DNA from: Alphaproteobacteria bacterium
GTDB taxonomy: Bacteria; Pseudomonadota; Alphaproteobacteria; Rhodobacterales; Rhodobacteraceae
DNA: 64,000 nucleotides
NCBI GenBank assembly: GCA_030427405.1
Contig: JAUHXK010000014.1
Span: forward strand, 27,173-91,172
Reading direction: 5' to 3'
In this document: in pieces, positions 1 to 8,672 of the stretch
Position numbering within the stretch: the stretch's first letter is position 1
How the letters are laid out: every line of letters begins with the position of its first letter
The notes under the pieces: generated by a model
Database searches by the model: none
What the model was told of the DNA's origin: nothing
The model's input: only the letters and a program-made list of their open reading frames with translations
Position numbers and translations under genes: made by a program

Positions 1-295
1 AGGCCTGAGCGATGAATTGCAGCACCTCGTCACTGCCCACGCCGCAAATGATCCGCGCCGGGTCCAGCCCATGCCGGTCGCCGATGGCCGCGCGCAGTCT
101 GGCGTGATCGGTTCCGGGATAGCGATGCAACATGGCGGCGCTGTCACGCACGGCCTCGATCGCCCTGGGGCTGGGGCCGAACGGATTTTCATTAGAGCTG
201 AGTTTGACGACATCCGCGACGCCCTGGATATGGGACTGCCCGCCCTGGTAAAGGGCGATGTCCATGATGCCGGGCTGCGGGGTAATCTGGTTCAT
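1..295 (-). CDS. hisC: Histidinol-phosphate aminotransferase, N-terminal part (cut by window edge)
   Basis: The minus strand reads from an ATG at 295 to the window edge without a stop, giving 98 residues beginning [19 protein letters not shown]. The stretch with [13 protein letters not shown], followed by a HRYPG segment and a GSDEVL segment, is the N-terminal signature of HisC, a fold-type I PLP aminotransferase that converts imidazole-acetol phosphate to histidinol phosphate in histidine synthesis. The catalytic lysine lies beyond the edge. The other his genes in the window (hisG, hisZ) are 6.6 kb away, so histidine genes are scattered here. A broader-specificity aromatic/HisC-like aminotransferase cannot be excluded from this part alone. 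Confidence 0.88.
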   Translation of the reverse strand, partial: MNQITPQPGIMDIALYQGGQSHIQGVADVVKLSSNENPFGPSPRAIEAVRDSAAMLHRYPGTDHARLRAAIGDRHGLDPARIICGVGSDEVLQFIAQA

Positions 296-360
296 GTGAG
301 GCTCCGTTGACTGCGGCCTCTCATACCTGTCTCAAAGCCTTGAGAAAAGCAGCAATTCCG

Positions 361-1776
361 TCAGGCCGCCCGGAAGCGTGCGGTTGCCGGGTCGGCACTG
401 TAATATGGCGCGTACTCGGCGGTCCGGCGCGACAGGTCATTCACGCTGTCGATGACAAAGCGGACAGTTTTTGCGCTCATCAAATAGGAAAAGTTCAACC
501 GGACCCAACCGGGCTTTTTCATTTCCTCGCCCGCCGAAACCTGTGCAAATAGGCGCTCGGAACATGCTCGGTCGATACCCAGCAACCGATGCGCATAAGG
601 CCCCGCGCAGGCACAACCGCCACGCGCCTGAATCCCGTAAATGTCGCTCAACATCCGGGTGAAAAGCTGTTGATGCACCGGCTGACCGGCCTTGTCGCGA
701 ACAAGGAAGGAAAAAATCGGCAGGCGATGCGGCTTGTCCACACCCAGAAGGGTCAGATGTGGGTTACGCCCCCATCCCTCCAACGCCATGCGGTTATACG
801 CGGCCTCGCGGCGCGCAATCTCGTCGGTGCCGACGGCTTCCTTGACGAGAAAGGCCAATGCCGCGCGAATATCGCCAATCACGTTTGGCGTTCCCGCCTC
901 TTCGCGCGCGACCAGATCGTCACTGTAATCATGGCGCCAGGGCGAAACGAAACGAACCGTTCCGCCCCCCGGCCAACTGGGGCAAGCCCCCCGAACGACA
1001 TCCCGATTGACGATCAGAACACCCGACGCCCCCGGCCCGCCCGCAAACTTGTGGGGCGAGACAACGATGGCGTCCTTGCGCGCATCCGCCGGCCCCATAT
1101 CGATCGGCAAATAAGGGCCCGCACCGGCATAATCCCAGACAGACAGCGCGCCCTGGGCCTTTAGCAACCGGGTGACAGGATCAGGGTCGGTCACAATACC
1201 CGTTACATTCGAAGCCGCGGAAAACGAGCCGATCACCAGATCCGCATCCTTATGCGCAATCAGGGTCTGCCTCAGAACCTCCAGATCAGGACCGCCTTCG
1301 GCGCCTTCCGGTATTTCGACCACCTGCGCCTTGCTTTCACGCCACGGCAAAATGTTGGAATGATGTTCATACGGGCCGATCAAGACAACCGGCCGGTCAG
1401 CCCCTGACACTCCCATCAGGCTGACCAGCCGGTTGAGGCCCGCAGTGGCGCCAGAACCGGTAAAGATCACCGCCTCTGCTTCCATTGCACCAACAATGCG
1501 GGCGATCTCGGCGCGCGCATCGCTCCGAAGCCGCGTCATGTAGGACCCGCAAAAAGACGCCTCTGTATGGCTGTTGGCATAAAACGGAAGCACATTCTGC
1601 GTCACGTATGCCTCGACCTGCCGCAGGGCGCGACCCGAAGCGACATAATCCGCGTAAACAAGCGGCACATCCCCGTGCAGACCCGGTATAAGAACATTCT
1701 CGCCAATCAACCCGTCACTCAACGTTTCTTCACGAACAGCGGCCTTGATCTCTGATTGGAATTGGCCAAGGGTCAT
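361..1776 (-). CDS. Class V-fold PLP-dependent aminotransferase / cysteine desulfurase-like protein
   Basis: 471 residues from the ATG at 1776, which has an AGGAGAG ribosome site just upstream; an in-frame extension to 1836 lacks one. The protein has the class V layout: a YADYVASGRAL segment near the N-terminus, FTGSGATAGLNRL for cofactor binding, and SPHKFAGGPG with the likely PLP lysine. A Cys-rich ARGGCACAGPY segment near the C-terminus resembles the mobile loop of SufS/IscS-like enzymes. The real substrate is not evident: cysteine desulfurase, kynureninase-like and epimerase-like members share this fold. It is transcribed divergently from an Lrp/AsnC regulator 102 bp away, which suggests amino-acid-responsive control of this gene (inference). 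Confidence 0.85.
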   Translation of the reverse strand: MTLGQFQSEIKAAVREETLSDGLIGENVLIPGLHGDVPLVYADYVASGRALRQVEAYVTQNVLPFYANSHTEASFCGSYMTRLRSDARAEIARIVGAMEAEAVIFTGSGATAGLNRLVSLMGVSGADRPVVLIGPYEHHSNILPWRESKAQVVEIPEGAEGGPDLEVLRQTLIAHKDADLVIGSFSAASNVTGIVTDPDPVTRLLKAQGALSVWDYAGAGPYLPIDMGPADARKDAIVVSPHKFAGGPGASGVLIVNRDVVRGACPSWPGGGTVRFVSPWRHDYSDDLVAREEAGTPNVIGDIRAALAFLVKEAVGTDEIARREAAYNRMALEGWGRNPHLTLLGVDKPHRLPIFSFLVRDKAGQPVHQQLFTRMLSDIYGIQARGGCACAGPYAHRLLGIDRACSERLFAQVSAGEEMKKPGWVRLNFSYLMSAKTVRFVIDSVNDLSRRTAEYAPYYSADPATARFRAA

Positions 1777-1878
1777 GTCTTCTCTCCTGTCGGACAACAC
1801 AAATATCATTCGGCATGCCCGCAAATTCTTCCCCATTTATTGCTGACTTTGCAGATTTTCTGTGTCATTTGACCTCGT

Positions 1879-2340
1879 ATGGAGAAAGAATTAGATCAGA
1901 TTGACAGACGGCTCCTGAAAGAGTTGCAACAGGACGCAACCCTGTCGCAACGCGAACTGGCAGACCGCGTCGGCCTTTCGCAAAACGCCTGCTGGCGACG
2001 TCTGAAAGGCCTCAACGAAGACGGAGTCCTGCTGGGATCAACGGCCCGGATCGCCCGTGAAAAACTGGGCCTTAACCTCGTGGTTTTCATGATGCTTCGT
2101 ACCCGGCATCACTCTGCCGAATGGCTTCAGGCTTTTCGCCGCCACGTCCTGACCATTCCCGAAGTCGTGGATTTCCACCGGATTGGCGGCGACTATGACT
2201 ATCAGCTGAAAGTCGTGACACAGGACATGACCTCTTATGACAAGGTCTATCAACGCCTGATCGAAAAGGTCGAGCTAGACAGCGTCACATCCTACTTCGC
2301 GATGGAAGCAATAGCCGAAGCACGCCCCCTGCCCCTCTGA
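1879..2340 (+). CDS. Lrp/AsnC family transcriptional regulator
   Basis: 153 residues. The N-terminal winged helix-turn-helix covers roughly residues 5-60 (LDQIDRRLLKELQQDATLSQ, then a recognition helix around LSQNACWRRLKGL). The C-terminal RAM/ligand-binding domain includes VVDFHRIGGDYDYQLKV, the typical Lrp-family sensing segment. Length is normal for the family. It lies head to head with the class V aminotransferase, and Lrp-type regulators often control the divergent amino-acid gene, so that gene is the first candidate target. The shared 102 bp region shows no obvious long palindrome. The effector amino acid cannot be told from the sequence. Confidence 0.92.
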   Translation: MEKELDQIDRRLLKELQQDATLSQRELADRVGLSQNACWRRLKGLNEDGVLLGSTARIAREKLGLNLVVFMMLRTRHHSAEWLQAFRRHVLTIPEVVDFHRIGGDYDYQLKVVTQDMTSYDKVYQRLIEKVELDSVTSYFAMEAIAEARPLPL

Positions 2341-2347
2341 TCCGCTC

Positions 2348-2370
2348 CTTCATCTGGCCGAAAATATCCC
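2348..2370 (+). repeat. Intergenic repeat element, copy 1
   Basis: CTTCATCTGGCC followed by GAAAATATCCC begins 7 bases after the stop of the Lrp gene. Downstream are two small inverted repeats (GTCGC-gca-GCGAC, then GGGGC-a-GCGCCCC). The same core occurs at 58781, and in the opposite orientation at 22223 and 31283. It probably shapes mRNA 3' ends (inference). Confidence 0.6.
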
Positions 2371-2411
2371 AGGGGAGTCGCGCAGCGACGGGGGCAGCGC
2401 CCCCTACAAAC

Positions 2412-2438
2412 AAAAAAGACCGCGCTGAAAGCGCGGCC
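2412..2438 (-). terminator. Rho-independent terminator of rpsD
   Basis: Read on the minus strand there is a GGCCGCGCT-ttc-AGCGCGGTC hairpin followed by six T residues, starting about 25 bases past the rpsD stop. It also faces the end of the convergent Lrp gene. Confidence 0.85.
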
Positions 2439-2463
2439 TTTGAAAATTCGATGGCGGCGAAGA

Positions 2464-3084
2464 TCAGTTCTTCGCGTAGAATTCAACAACCAGGTTCGGT
2501 TCCATAACGACCGGATAAGGCACATCGCCCAGGCCCGGTGCGCGCACGAAGGTCGCGGTCATTTTCGAGTGGTCGGCGTCGATATAGTCAGGAACATCGC
2601 GCTCGGCCAGACCAACAGCTTCCAGAACAACAGCCAGTTGCTTGGACTTGTCGCGCACTTCGATCACGTCGCCTTCTTTGACACGGTAGCTGGGGATGTT
2701 CACCCGCTTGCCGTTCACTTTGACGTGGCCGTGGTTCACGAACTGACGTGCGGCAAACACGGTCGGTACGAACTTGGCGCGGTAAACAACGGCGTCCAGG
2801 CGGCGCTCCAGCAGACCGATCAGGTTTTCACCAGTGTCGCCTTTGACACGCTCGGCTTCGGCATAGATGCGGCGGAACTGCTTCTCGGTCAGGTCGCCAT
2901 AGTAGCCTTTCAGCTTCTGCTTGGCGCGCAGCTGCAGACCGAAGTCCGACAGTTTGCCCTTGCGGCGCTGGCCGTGCTGGCCGGGGCCGTATTCACGGCG
3001 GTTGACCGGGGATTTCGGACGGCCCCAGATGTTTTCGCCCATCCGGCGGTCGATTTTGTACTTGGCAGACGTGCGTTTGGTCAC
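2464..3084 (-). CDS. rpsD: 30S ribosomal protein S4
   Basis: 206 residues, normal S4 length. It starts at a GTG (3084) preceded by AAAGGAG. The N-terminal S4 domain ([22 protein letters not shown]) and the S4 RNA-binding domain ([12 protein letters not shown], then [23 protein letters not shown] split over the fold) are both clear. S4 nucleates 30S assembly by binding 16S rRNA and, in some bacteria, represses its own operon. Here rpsD stands alone, outside an alpha-operon with rpoA, as is usual in alphaproteobacteria. A 288-base leader lies upstream with no recognisable gene, and a strong terminator follows the stop. Confidence 0.98.
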   Translation of the reverse strand: MTKRTSAKYKIDRRMGENIWGRPKSPVNRREYGPGQHGQRRKGKLSDFGLQLRAKQKLKGYYGDLTEKQFRRIYAEAERVKGDTGENLIGLLERRLDAVVYRAKFVPTVFAARQFVNHGHVKVNGKRVNIPSYRVKEGDVIEVRDKSKQLAVVLEAVGLAERDVPDYIDADHSKMTATFVRAPGLGDVPYPVVMEPNLVVEFYAKN

Positions 3085-3372
3085 GGCTGATCTCCTTTAT
3101 TGTGGCATTTCGGCTTGATCCGAGAACCGGTTTCCGCTTTTCCGGCCAATACAGCGTCTCCGCTCGGACGGGGCAGTTCCAGTTCAGACCAGGCGTGGTG
3201 CCGGGTGATAAAGGGCGTTGTCCTCTTGAGGTCTCCCCCATGACAGGCATCCCCTCGCGGGGGCCACCAACACCAATGAAGCCGCGCTTATATCGCTGAA
3301 ATTACCAGAGTCAACAGGCCGGGAACCGGAAATGACACATTCGCCATGTGCGCGGCCTGCCGCCAGACGAAC

Positions 3373-3903
3373 CTATTCGGCAGCAAACGCCGCGTAACGC
3401 GGCAGGCTGGCCGTTTCGGCGACAGCCGGTGCGCGGGGCTGGGGGAAAGACACAACCGTTTCGTCCTGGCCCTCTCCGGTATTTGTCAACGCCTCAAGAT
3501 TGGTTACCTGGCTGACCCAGAACTCCTGATCCCGCGTGGGAAAACCATCTTCAAAGATCAAAACCAGCGTGTCGTCGGCATCGCTGCGCACCAGGTCCGC
3601 CTGGAAACTCTGTGCGCCATTGGAAAACACAAGCATCGCCGATGCGCCTTGCGGTCGTTCCCAAACAGGCGCCAGCGCATGAACGCCCGGCACCACCGCA
3701 GTTCCACCAATCTCTGCCTGTTCATAGTCCGACATCGCGACCGCTGTCATCCTGACAACCTGCCCACGCCAAGACCATGCCGACCCGACGCTCAACTCGG
3801 AAAGAGGCGCAGCCTCAAGCCCGTCAACCTCTGTCTGCCGCCATGGAATCCCGAAAATACCGTCTCTTCCGGTCCTCATCTGCCCGCCCATACCTTTTAA
3901 CAT
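3373..3903 (-). CDS. Conserved hypothetical protein resembling the N-terminus of Rhodobacterales Hint-domain proteins
   Basis: 176 residues from the ATG at 3903; in-frame ATGs at 3891 and 3879 are alternatives and none has a strong ribosome site. There is no signal peptide or membrane span. The segment GIPWRQTEVDGLEAAPLSELSVGSAWSWRG resembles, from memory, a short motif that precedes the Hint (hedgehog/intein) domain in many Rhodobacterales proteins, but no Hint domain follows. The rest is acidic with alternating strand-like segments (SAMLVFSNGAQSFQADLV, DTLVLIFEDGF). It stands alone between rpsD and nrdJ. No function can be assigned. Confidence 0.6.
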   Translation of the reverse strand: MLKGMGGQMRTGRDGIFGIPWRQTEVDGLEAAPLSELSVGSAWSWRGQVVRMTAVAMSDYEQAEIGGTAVVPGVHALAPVWERPQGASAMLVFSNGAQSFQADLVRSDADDTLVLIFEDGFPTRDQEFWVSQVTNLEALTNTGEGQDETVVSFPQPRAPAVAETASLPRYAAFAAE

Positions 3904-4051
3904 CCCGATCGTTACCGACGGCGTGTATCAAAGATAATTTCGGCGGAAAAAAGACGGAAATGCAGCTTTCACGAAAAAGTTTGGGGGACATTGGCAATTT
4001 TGATACGTTTACGCGCGTCAAATCAACCAGCGCGAATGCTGTCCCCCAATG

Positions 4052-6334
4052 CTACCCGCATTTCGAGTGGCCGCAACTGCGGCAGGTCATGCACCCTTCG
4101 ATCATTACCATTTCGAACTGTCCGCAGGACGGGCAGGCTTTGCCGCGCGGGGCATCCATGTTGACGACCTGCGCCTGCGGATCGGACTTCAGCCCCATCC
4201 CCTCGCCCTCAAGAAACCCGATCGAGATCATGTGCTGCTCGATCACCCCCCCGATTGCCGCAAGAATTGACGGAATGTACTTGCCCTTGACCCAGGCCCC
4301 ACCACGCGGGTCGAACACAGCCTTCAGCTCTTCAACAACAAAGGACACATCTCCGCCTCTGCGGAACACGGCCGAAATCATGCGGGTCAGGGCCAGTGTC
4401 CAAGCATAATGCTCCATGTTCTTCGAATTGATGAACACCTCGAACGGCCGGCGGCGACCACCAATAACGATATCGTTTATGGTCAGATAGATCGCATGTT
4501 CGCTGTCGGGCCACTTCAGCTTGTAGGTCGATCCTTCCAGCGATTGCGGGCGATCGAGCGGTTCGGACATGTAGATGACGTCGCCACCATCGACCTCGTG
4601 CGGCGCCGTGGCGCTCTCTCCCGGTGCCGTGTCGTCGCTTTCGGAAACGGTCAGAACCGAGCCGGTCACATCATTGGGCCGATATGTTGTGCAGCCTTTG
4701 CAGCCCTGATCCCAAGCCTGCATGTAGACATCCTTGAACGCGTCAAAGCTGATGTCTTCGGGGCAGTTGATGGTCTTGGAAATCGAACTGTCGATCCATT
4801 TCTGGGCCGCCGCCTGCATTTTCACATGATCCAACGGCGTCAGAGTCTGAGCGTTCACGAAATAATCGGGCAGCTCGGCATCCCCGAACTTGTCGCGCCA
4901 CATCTGTACGGCGTAATCCACAACCTCTTCTTCGGTACGCGATCCGTCTTTCTGAAGCACTTTGCGCGTATAGGCGTAGGCAAAGACCGGCTCGATCCCC
5001 GAAGACACGTTTCCGGCATAAAGCGAAATCGTTCCCGTCGGGGCAATCGACGTCAACAGCGCGTTGCGGATACCATGTTCGCGGATCGCGTCACGCACGT
5101 CGTCGTCCATGTCGGCCATCGCACCACTTGCCAGGAATTTCTCGGCGTCGAACAAAGGGAACGCCCCTTTTTCCTTTGCCAAGTCAACCGACGCCAGATA
5201 TGCGGCGCGGGCGATACTGTGCAACCAGCGCTCGGTCTGACGCGCCGCTTCGTCGGACCCATAGCGCAGGCCCAGCATCAACAAAGCATCCGCCAGCCCG
5301 GTCACGCCCAGGCCGATCCGGCGCTTGGCCTGCGCTTCGGCGGCCTGTTCCGGCAGCGGAAACTTCGATGCGTCCACCACGTTGTCCATCATCCGCACGG
5401 CCGTCGCGACAAGGTCGCTCAGCGCGGCCTCGTCCAGATGCGCGGCGTCCTCGAACGGATCGGCCACCAGACGCGCCAGGTTGATCGACCCCAACAGGCA
5501 GGCCCCGTAGGGCGGCAGCGGTTGTTCACCGCAGGGGTTCGTGGCCGAAATCGTTTCGACATAGTTCAGGTTGTTGGCCTTGTTGATGCGGTCAATAAAG
5601 ATGACACCCGGCTCGGCATAATCATAGGTGGCCTGCATGATCTTGTTCCACAGATCACGGGCCTGAACCGTGTGATAGACCTTGCCGTCAAAAGTCAGCT
5701 CCCAGGGGGCGTCGGCCTTGACGGCCTCCATGAAGGCGTCCGTCACCAATACGGACATGTTGAACATCCGCAGGCGCGCCGGATCGGACTTGGCGGTGAT
5801 GAACTGTTCGATATCCGGGTGGTCACAGCGCATGGTGGCCATCATCGCCCCGCGGCGTGATCCGGCAGACATGATCGTGCGGCACATTGCGTCCCAGACA
5901 TCCATAAAGCTCAGCGGGCCCGAAGCATCTGCCGCCACCCCGTGCACATCTGCGCCGCGCGGGCGGATGGTCGAGAAATCATAGCCGATGCCACCGCCCT
6001 GCTGCATGGTCAGCGCGGCCTCTTTCAACATATCGAAAATGCCGCCCATGCTGTCGGGGATCGTTCCCATGACAAAACAGTTGAACAATGTCACCTGCCG
6101 CGCCGTACCCGCACCCGCCGTGATACGGCCCGCGGGCAGGTATTTGAAATCTTCCAGCGCGTGAAAAAACTTGTCCTCCCACAGCGCCGGGTCACCTTCG
6201 ACCTTGGCCAGATCGCGGGCGATGCGCCGCCACGTATCCTCGACCGTCTGATCAATGGGCGCACCATCTGCTTGCTTGAACCGGTATTTCATATCCCAGA
6301 TTTGCTCGGCGATGGGGGCGGCAAAGCGGCTCAT
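4052..6334 (-). CDS. nrdJ: Adenosylcobalamin-dependent (class II) ribonucleoside-diphosphate reductase
   Basis: 760 residues. This enzyme reduces ribonucleotides to deoxyribonucleotides using a B12-generated thiyl radical and needs no oxygen. Visible active-site elements are the NPCGE motif at 266-270 (N266, C268, E270, matching the Asn-Cys-Glu triad of RNRs), C86 in LFNCF and C279 in GACLLGSINL as the probable redox pair. A C-terminal zinc-ribbon-like tail carries the CPSC and CRSC pairs and ends in GHSKCG, which should accept electrons from thioredoxin. A TSCPMSL-like class I tail is absent. It starts at an ATG with AGGGA upstream. I see no cobalamin riboswitch in the short leader and no nrdA/nrdB in the window. 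Confidence 0.96.
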   Translation of the reverse strand: MSRFAAPIAEQIWDMKYRFKQADGAPIDQTVEDTWRRIARDLAKVEGDPALWEDKFFHALEDFKYLPAGRITAGAGTARQVTLFNCFVMGTIPDSMGGIFDMLKEAALTMQQGGGIGYDFSTIRPRGADVHGVAADASGPLSFMDVWDAMCRTIMSAGSRRGAMMATMRCDHPDIEQFITAKSDPARLRMFNMSVLVTDAFMEAVKADAPWELTFDGKVYHTVQARDLWNKIMQATYDYAEPGVIFIDRINKANNLNYVETISATNPCGEQPLPPYGACLLGSINLARLVADPFEDAAHLDEAALSDLVATAVRMMDNVVDASKFPLPEQAAEAQAKRRIGLGVTGLADALLMLGLRYGSDEAARQTERWLHSIARAAYLASVDLAKEKGAFPLFDAEKFLASGAMADMDDDVRDAIREHGIRNALLTSIAPTGTISLYAGNVSSGIEPVFAYAYTRKVLQKDGSRTEEEVVDYAVQMWRDKFGDAELPDYFVNAQTLTPLDHVKMQAAAQKWIDSSISKTINCPEDISFDAFKDVYMQAWDQGCKGCTTYRPNDVTGSVLTVSESDDTAPGESATAPHEVDGGDVIYMSEPLDRPQSLEGSTYKLKWPDSEHAIYLTINDIVIGGRRRPFEVFINSKNMEHYAWTLALTRMISAVFRRGGDVSFVVEELKAVFDPRGGAWVKGKYIPSILAAIGGVIEQHMISIGFLEGEGMGLKSDPQAQVVNMDAPRGKACPSCGQFEMVMIEGCMTCRSCGHSKCG

Positions 6335-6462
6335 TGGTGATTCCCTGATCTGAAAAGAGGGGACAGATTAACCCGGATTACAGGCCCACCACAACACCTT
6401 GATGAACAACGCCAGCAAGCTACAATATAACGGAGACACTGGGACGACTCTGTGGAAATGCT

Positions 6463-6894
6463 GTGGATAACTTCGTGAATCTTGTGAAATTGTCCGTCGG
6501 ATCGGACAGCGTCGAGTCGCTGATCGACTGGCAGGACAGCCGCAAGCCGCTTTACCAGGACGGAAACCCGCGCCACGTCACCCGGATGTGGCCCAAACGC
6601 GAGGCCGAAATCCTGAACGGCGGGTCGATCTACTGGGTGATCAAGGGTGTGATACAATGCCGACAGCGTATCCTGCGGCTGGACGAAGTGCGCGGCGAAG
6701 ACGGAATACGTCGTTGTGCCATCGTGCTGGACCCTGAAATCCACCGCACGCAAAACGCCCTGAAACGCCCGTTCCAGGGATGGCGTTACCTCAAACCCGA
6801 AGACAGCCCCGCCGACCTGCCCCGGTCACGCGAACAGGACGACGCCCTGCCCGATGATCTGAACCGCGCCCTGGCCGACATCGGGGTCTTGTGA
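6463..6894 (+). CDS. DUF1489 family protein
   Basis: 143 residues from a GTG at 6463; a second GTG at 6475 (MNLVKLSVG) is nearly as plausible. The family is recognised by LVKLSVGSDSVESL, RHVTRMWPKR, GGSIYWVIKGVIQCRQRI and KRPFQGWRYL, the conserved blocks of DUF1489, which is widespread in alphaproteobacteria. It is soluble with no signal peptide. It is divergent from nrdJ and its TGA stop directly abuts the stop of hisG on the other strand. The family function is unknown to me. Confidence 0.88.
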   Translation: MDNFVNLVKLSVGSDSVESLIDWQDSRKPLYQDGNPRHVTRMWPKREAEILNGGSIYWVIKGVIQCRQRILRLDEVRGEDGIRRCAIVLDPEIHRTQNALKRPFQGWRYLKPEDSPADLPRSREQDDALPDDLNRALADIGVL

Positions 6895-7584
6895 TCAGGT
6901 CAGACGGTCCAGAAGCGCGGTCAGAACGTCTTTGTCCTCGGCATCGCACTTGGCAACACGGCTGCGCCAAAGCGTGGCCTGCGATTGCAGGATCAAACCA
7001 TCCGACAATATCTTGAGGTGATTGGCCCGCAACGTTTCGCCGGTCGAGGTGATATCGGCGATTGCCTCGGCCGTTTCGTTCATCACGGTTCCCTCGGTCG
7101 CGCCCTGGCTATCGACCAGCGTATAGTCGGCCACCCCTGCGTCGGTCAGGAACTCGCGCACCAGCCGGTGGTATTTGGTGGCAATCCGCAGCCGGTGGCC
7201 GTGGGTCTTGCGAAACGCCGCAGCAGCCGCATCCAGATCGTCCAGCGTGTCCACATCGACCCAGCAGGCAGGTGCGGCGATAATCAGGTCAGCCTTGCCA
7301 AAGCCAAGCTGCGAGATTTCTTCGACCTGCTGTTCCCAACGCGGCAGCTTTTCATGCACAAGGTCGATTCCGGTTACACCCAGATGGATACGACCCGCCG
7401 CCAGTTCGCGCGGGATTTCCCCCGCGGACAGCAAGATCAGGGATACCCCGTCGATCCCTTCGACCTTGCCTGCGTATTCACGGTCCGAGCCGCTGCGCGA
7501 CAGGGTGATGCCGCGCTTGTCGAACCACGCAAAGGTTTTGTCCATCAACCTGCCCTTCGAAGGCACGCCCAGTTTCAGGCTCAT
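6895..7584 (-). CDS. hisG: ATP phosphoribosyltransferase, short catalytic subunit
   Basis: 229 residues, the HisG-S length that lacks the C-terminal regulatory domain. It condenses ATP and PRPP in the first, committed step of histidine synthesis. Typical blocks are KLGVPSKGRL at the N-terminus, GVTGIDLVHE, RIATKYHRL and the PRPP-binding segment around LVDSQGATEGTV. Short HisG needs HisZ for activity and feedback control, and hisZ lies immediately upstream with a 4-base overlap, so the two should be made together. The gene ends flush against DUF1489. Confidence 0.97.
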   Translation of the reverse strand: MSLKLGVPSKGRLMDKTFAWFDKRGITLSRSGSDREYAGKVEGIDGVSLILLSAGEIPRELAAGRIHLGVTGIDLVHEKLPRWEQQVEEISQLGFGKADLIIAAPACWVDVDTLDDLDAAAAAFRKTHGHRLRIATKYHRLVREFLTDAGVADYTLVDSQGATEGTVMNETAEAIADITSTGETLRANHLKILSDGLILQSQATLWRSRVAKCDAEDKDVLTALLDRLT

Positions 7585-8669
7585 TGCGTGGCCTCCTCGA
7601 TTTCGAGCATCAGGTCCGGTCGGATCACGCCGCCAATTGCCGGAATTTCAGCGCCGTTCCCCAATCGGCGCGTCAGGGCATCATAGCGGCCACCGGTCGC
7701 GACGGGCGGCAGGTCGGGGCGACCCTCGGCGTAAAAGCCAAAGACAAACCCGTCGTAATACTCCATCGACGTCCGCCCATAGGAGGCTTCGAAATCCAGC
7801 CTGCCGACATCGACACCACGCGCCTGCAGCGCAGCGACGCGCGCTTCAAGACGGTCCAGCGCGGGGGTGATCTGCGGCAGGTCCACCGCCACATCGCGCA
7901 ATTGCTCCAATGCGAAAGGCATGGTTTCACGCACGTTCAAAAGCGTTTCCAGCCCAACCAGCTCATTGTCCGAAATCGGTGGCGCGGCACGGTCTTCCCG
8001 CAAGGCATCAATCCGCGCCTCGATCTCGGCCTTGCGCCGTTTGCCAATCATCGGCGCATCGGTCGCCAGTGGCTCGGCGGTATCCAGCAAGGCATCGCGC
8101 TGTTCGGGCGCGGGCCTGCGCCCTGCGAAACGGTCAAGCAGAGTGCGAAAACGACGGGGGCGCCACAGATGCCGCATCAGGGCTGCCTTGCGGCGGTCCG
8201 TTGTCCGCAAACCTTCGACCGCCGCGATCAGTATGCCGATGTCACCGGTGGCGGCCCGCAGCGGCAACCCGCGCAGTTGAAGAGCAAAAAGCGAAAACAC
8301 CTCGGCATCAGCGCCTGCGGGGTCATCGCGGTCAAAGACCTCATAGCCGACCTGAACGTATTCATTGGCCCGATCCGGGTCATGCTCCTGACGGCGGAAC
8401 ACCTCTCCGGAATAGGTATAGCGGGCCGGTTCAGCGCCTTCGCGCATGTGCATTTGCACCACCGGCAGCGTGAAGTCAGGGCGCAACATCTGTTCGCCGC
8501 GCAGGGCGTCCGAGGTCACATAGGCACGCGCGCGGATGTCTTCGCCGTACAGGTCCAACAACGTTTCCGCCGGTTGCAGCAGTGGCGGGTCAACGACCTG
8601 TGCGCCTGCGGCCTCAAACCGGACGCGCATCATCGCGGCGCGGGCCTGTATCTGGGAACGGTTGGGCAT
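7581..8669 (-). CDS. hisZ: ATP phosphoribosyltransferase regulatory subunit
   Basis: 362 residues, related to the catalytic core of histidyl-tRNA synthetase but not itself a synthetase. Shared features include RPDFTLPVVQMHM, the degenerate motif 2 region FRRQEHDPDRANEYVQVGYE, and a C-terminal GGRYDALTRRLG block. The anticodon-binding domain is missing, as expected for HisZ. It forms a hetero-octamer with short HisG and carries the histidine-sensing role. It begins 3 bases after the hisS stop and overlaps hisG by 4 bases, so the three are one operon. Confidence 0.96.
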   Translation of the reverse strand: MPNRSQIQARAAMMRVRFEAAGAQVVDPPLLQPAETLLDLYGEDIRARAYVTSDALRGEQMLRPDFTLPVVQMHMREGAEPARYTYSGEVFRRQEHDPDRANEYVQVGYEVFDRDDPAGADAEVFSLFALQLRGLPLRAATGDIGILIAAVEGLRTTDRRKAALMRHLWRPRRFRTLLDRFAGRRPAPEQRDALLDTAEPLATDAPMIGKRRKAEIEARIDALREDRAAPPISDNELVGLETLLNVRETMPFALEQLRDVAVDLPQITPALDRLEARVAALQARGVDVGRLDFEASYGRTSMEYYDGFVFGFYAEGRPDLPPVATGGRYDALTRRLGNGAEIPAIGGVIRPDLMLEIEEATQ

Positions 8670-8672
8670 GGG

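Noticed and set aside
4409..5860. 483-codon plus-strand open frame
   Set aside because: Antisense shadow of nrdJ.
6335..6462. Cobalamin riboswitch or NrdR boxes before nrdJ
   Set aside because: The 128-base leader is too short for a B12 riboswitch and only a single half-match (ATATTGTAG) to an NrdR box was seen, without the usual second box.
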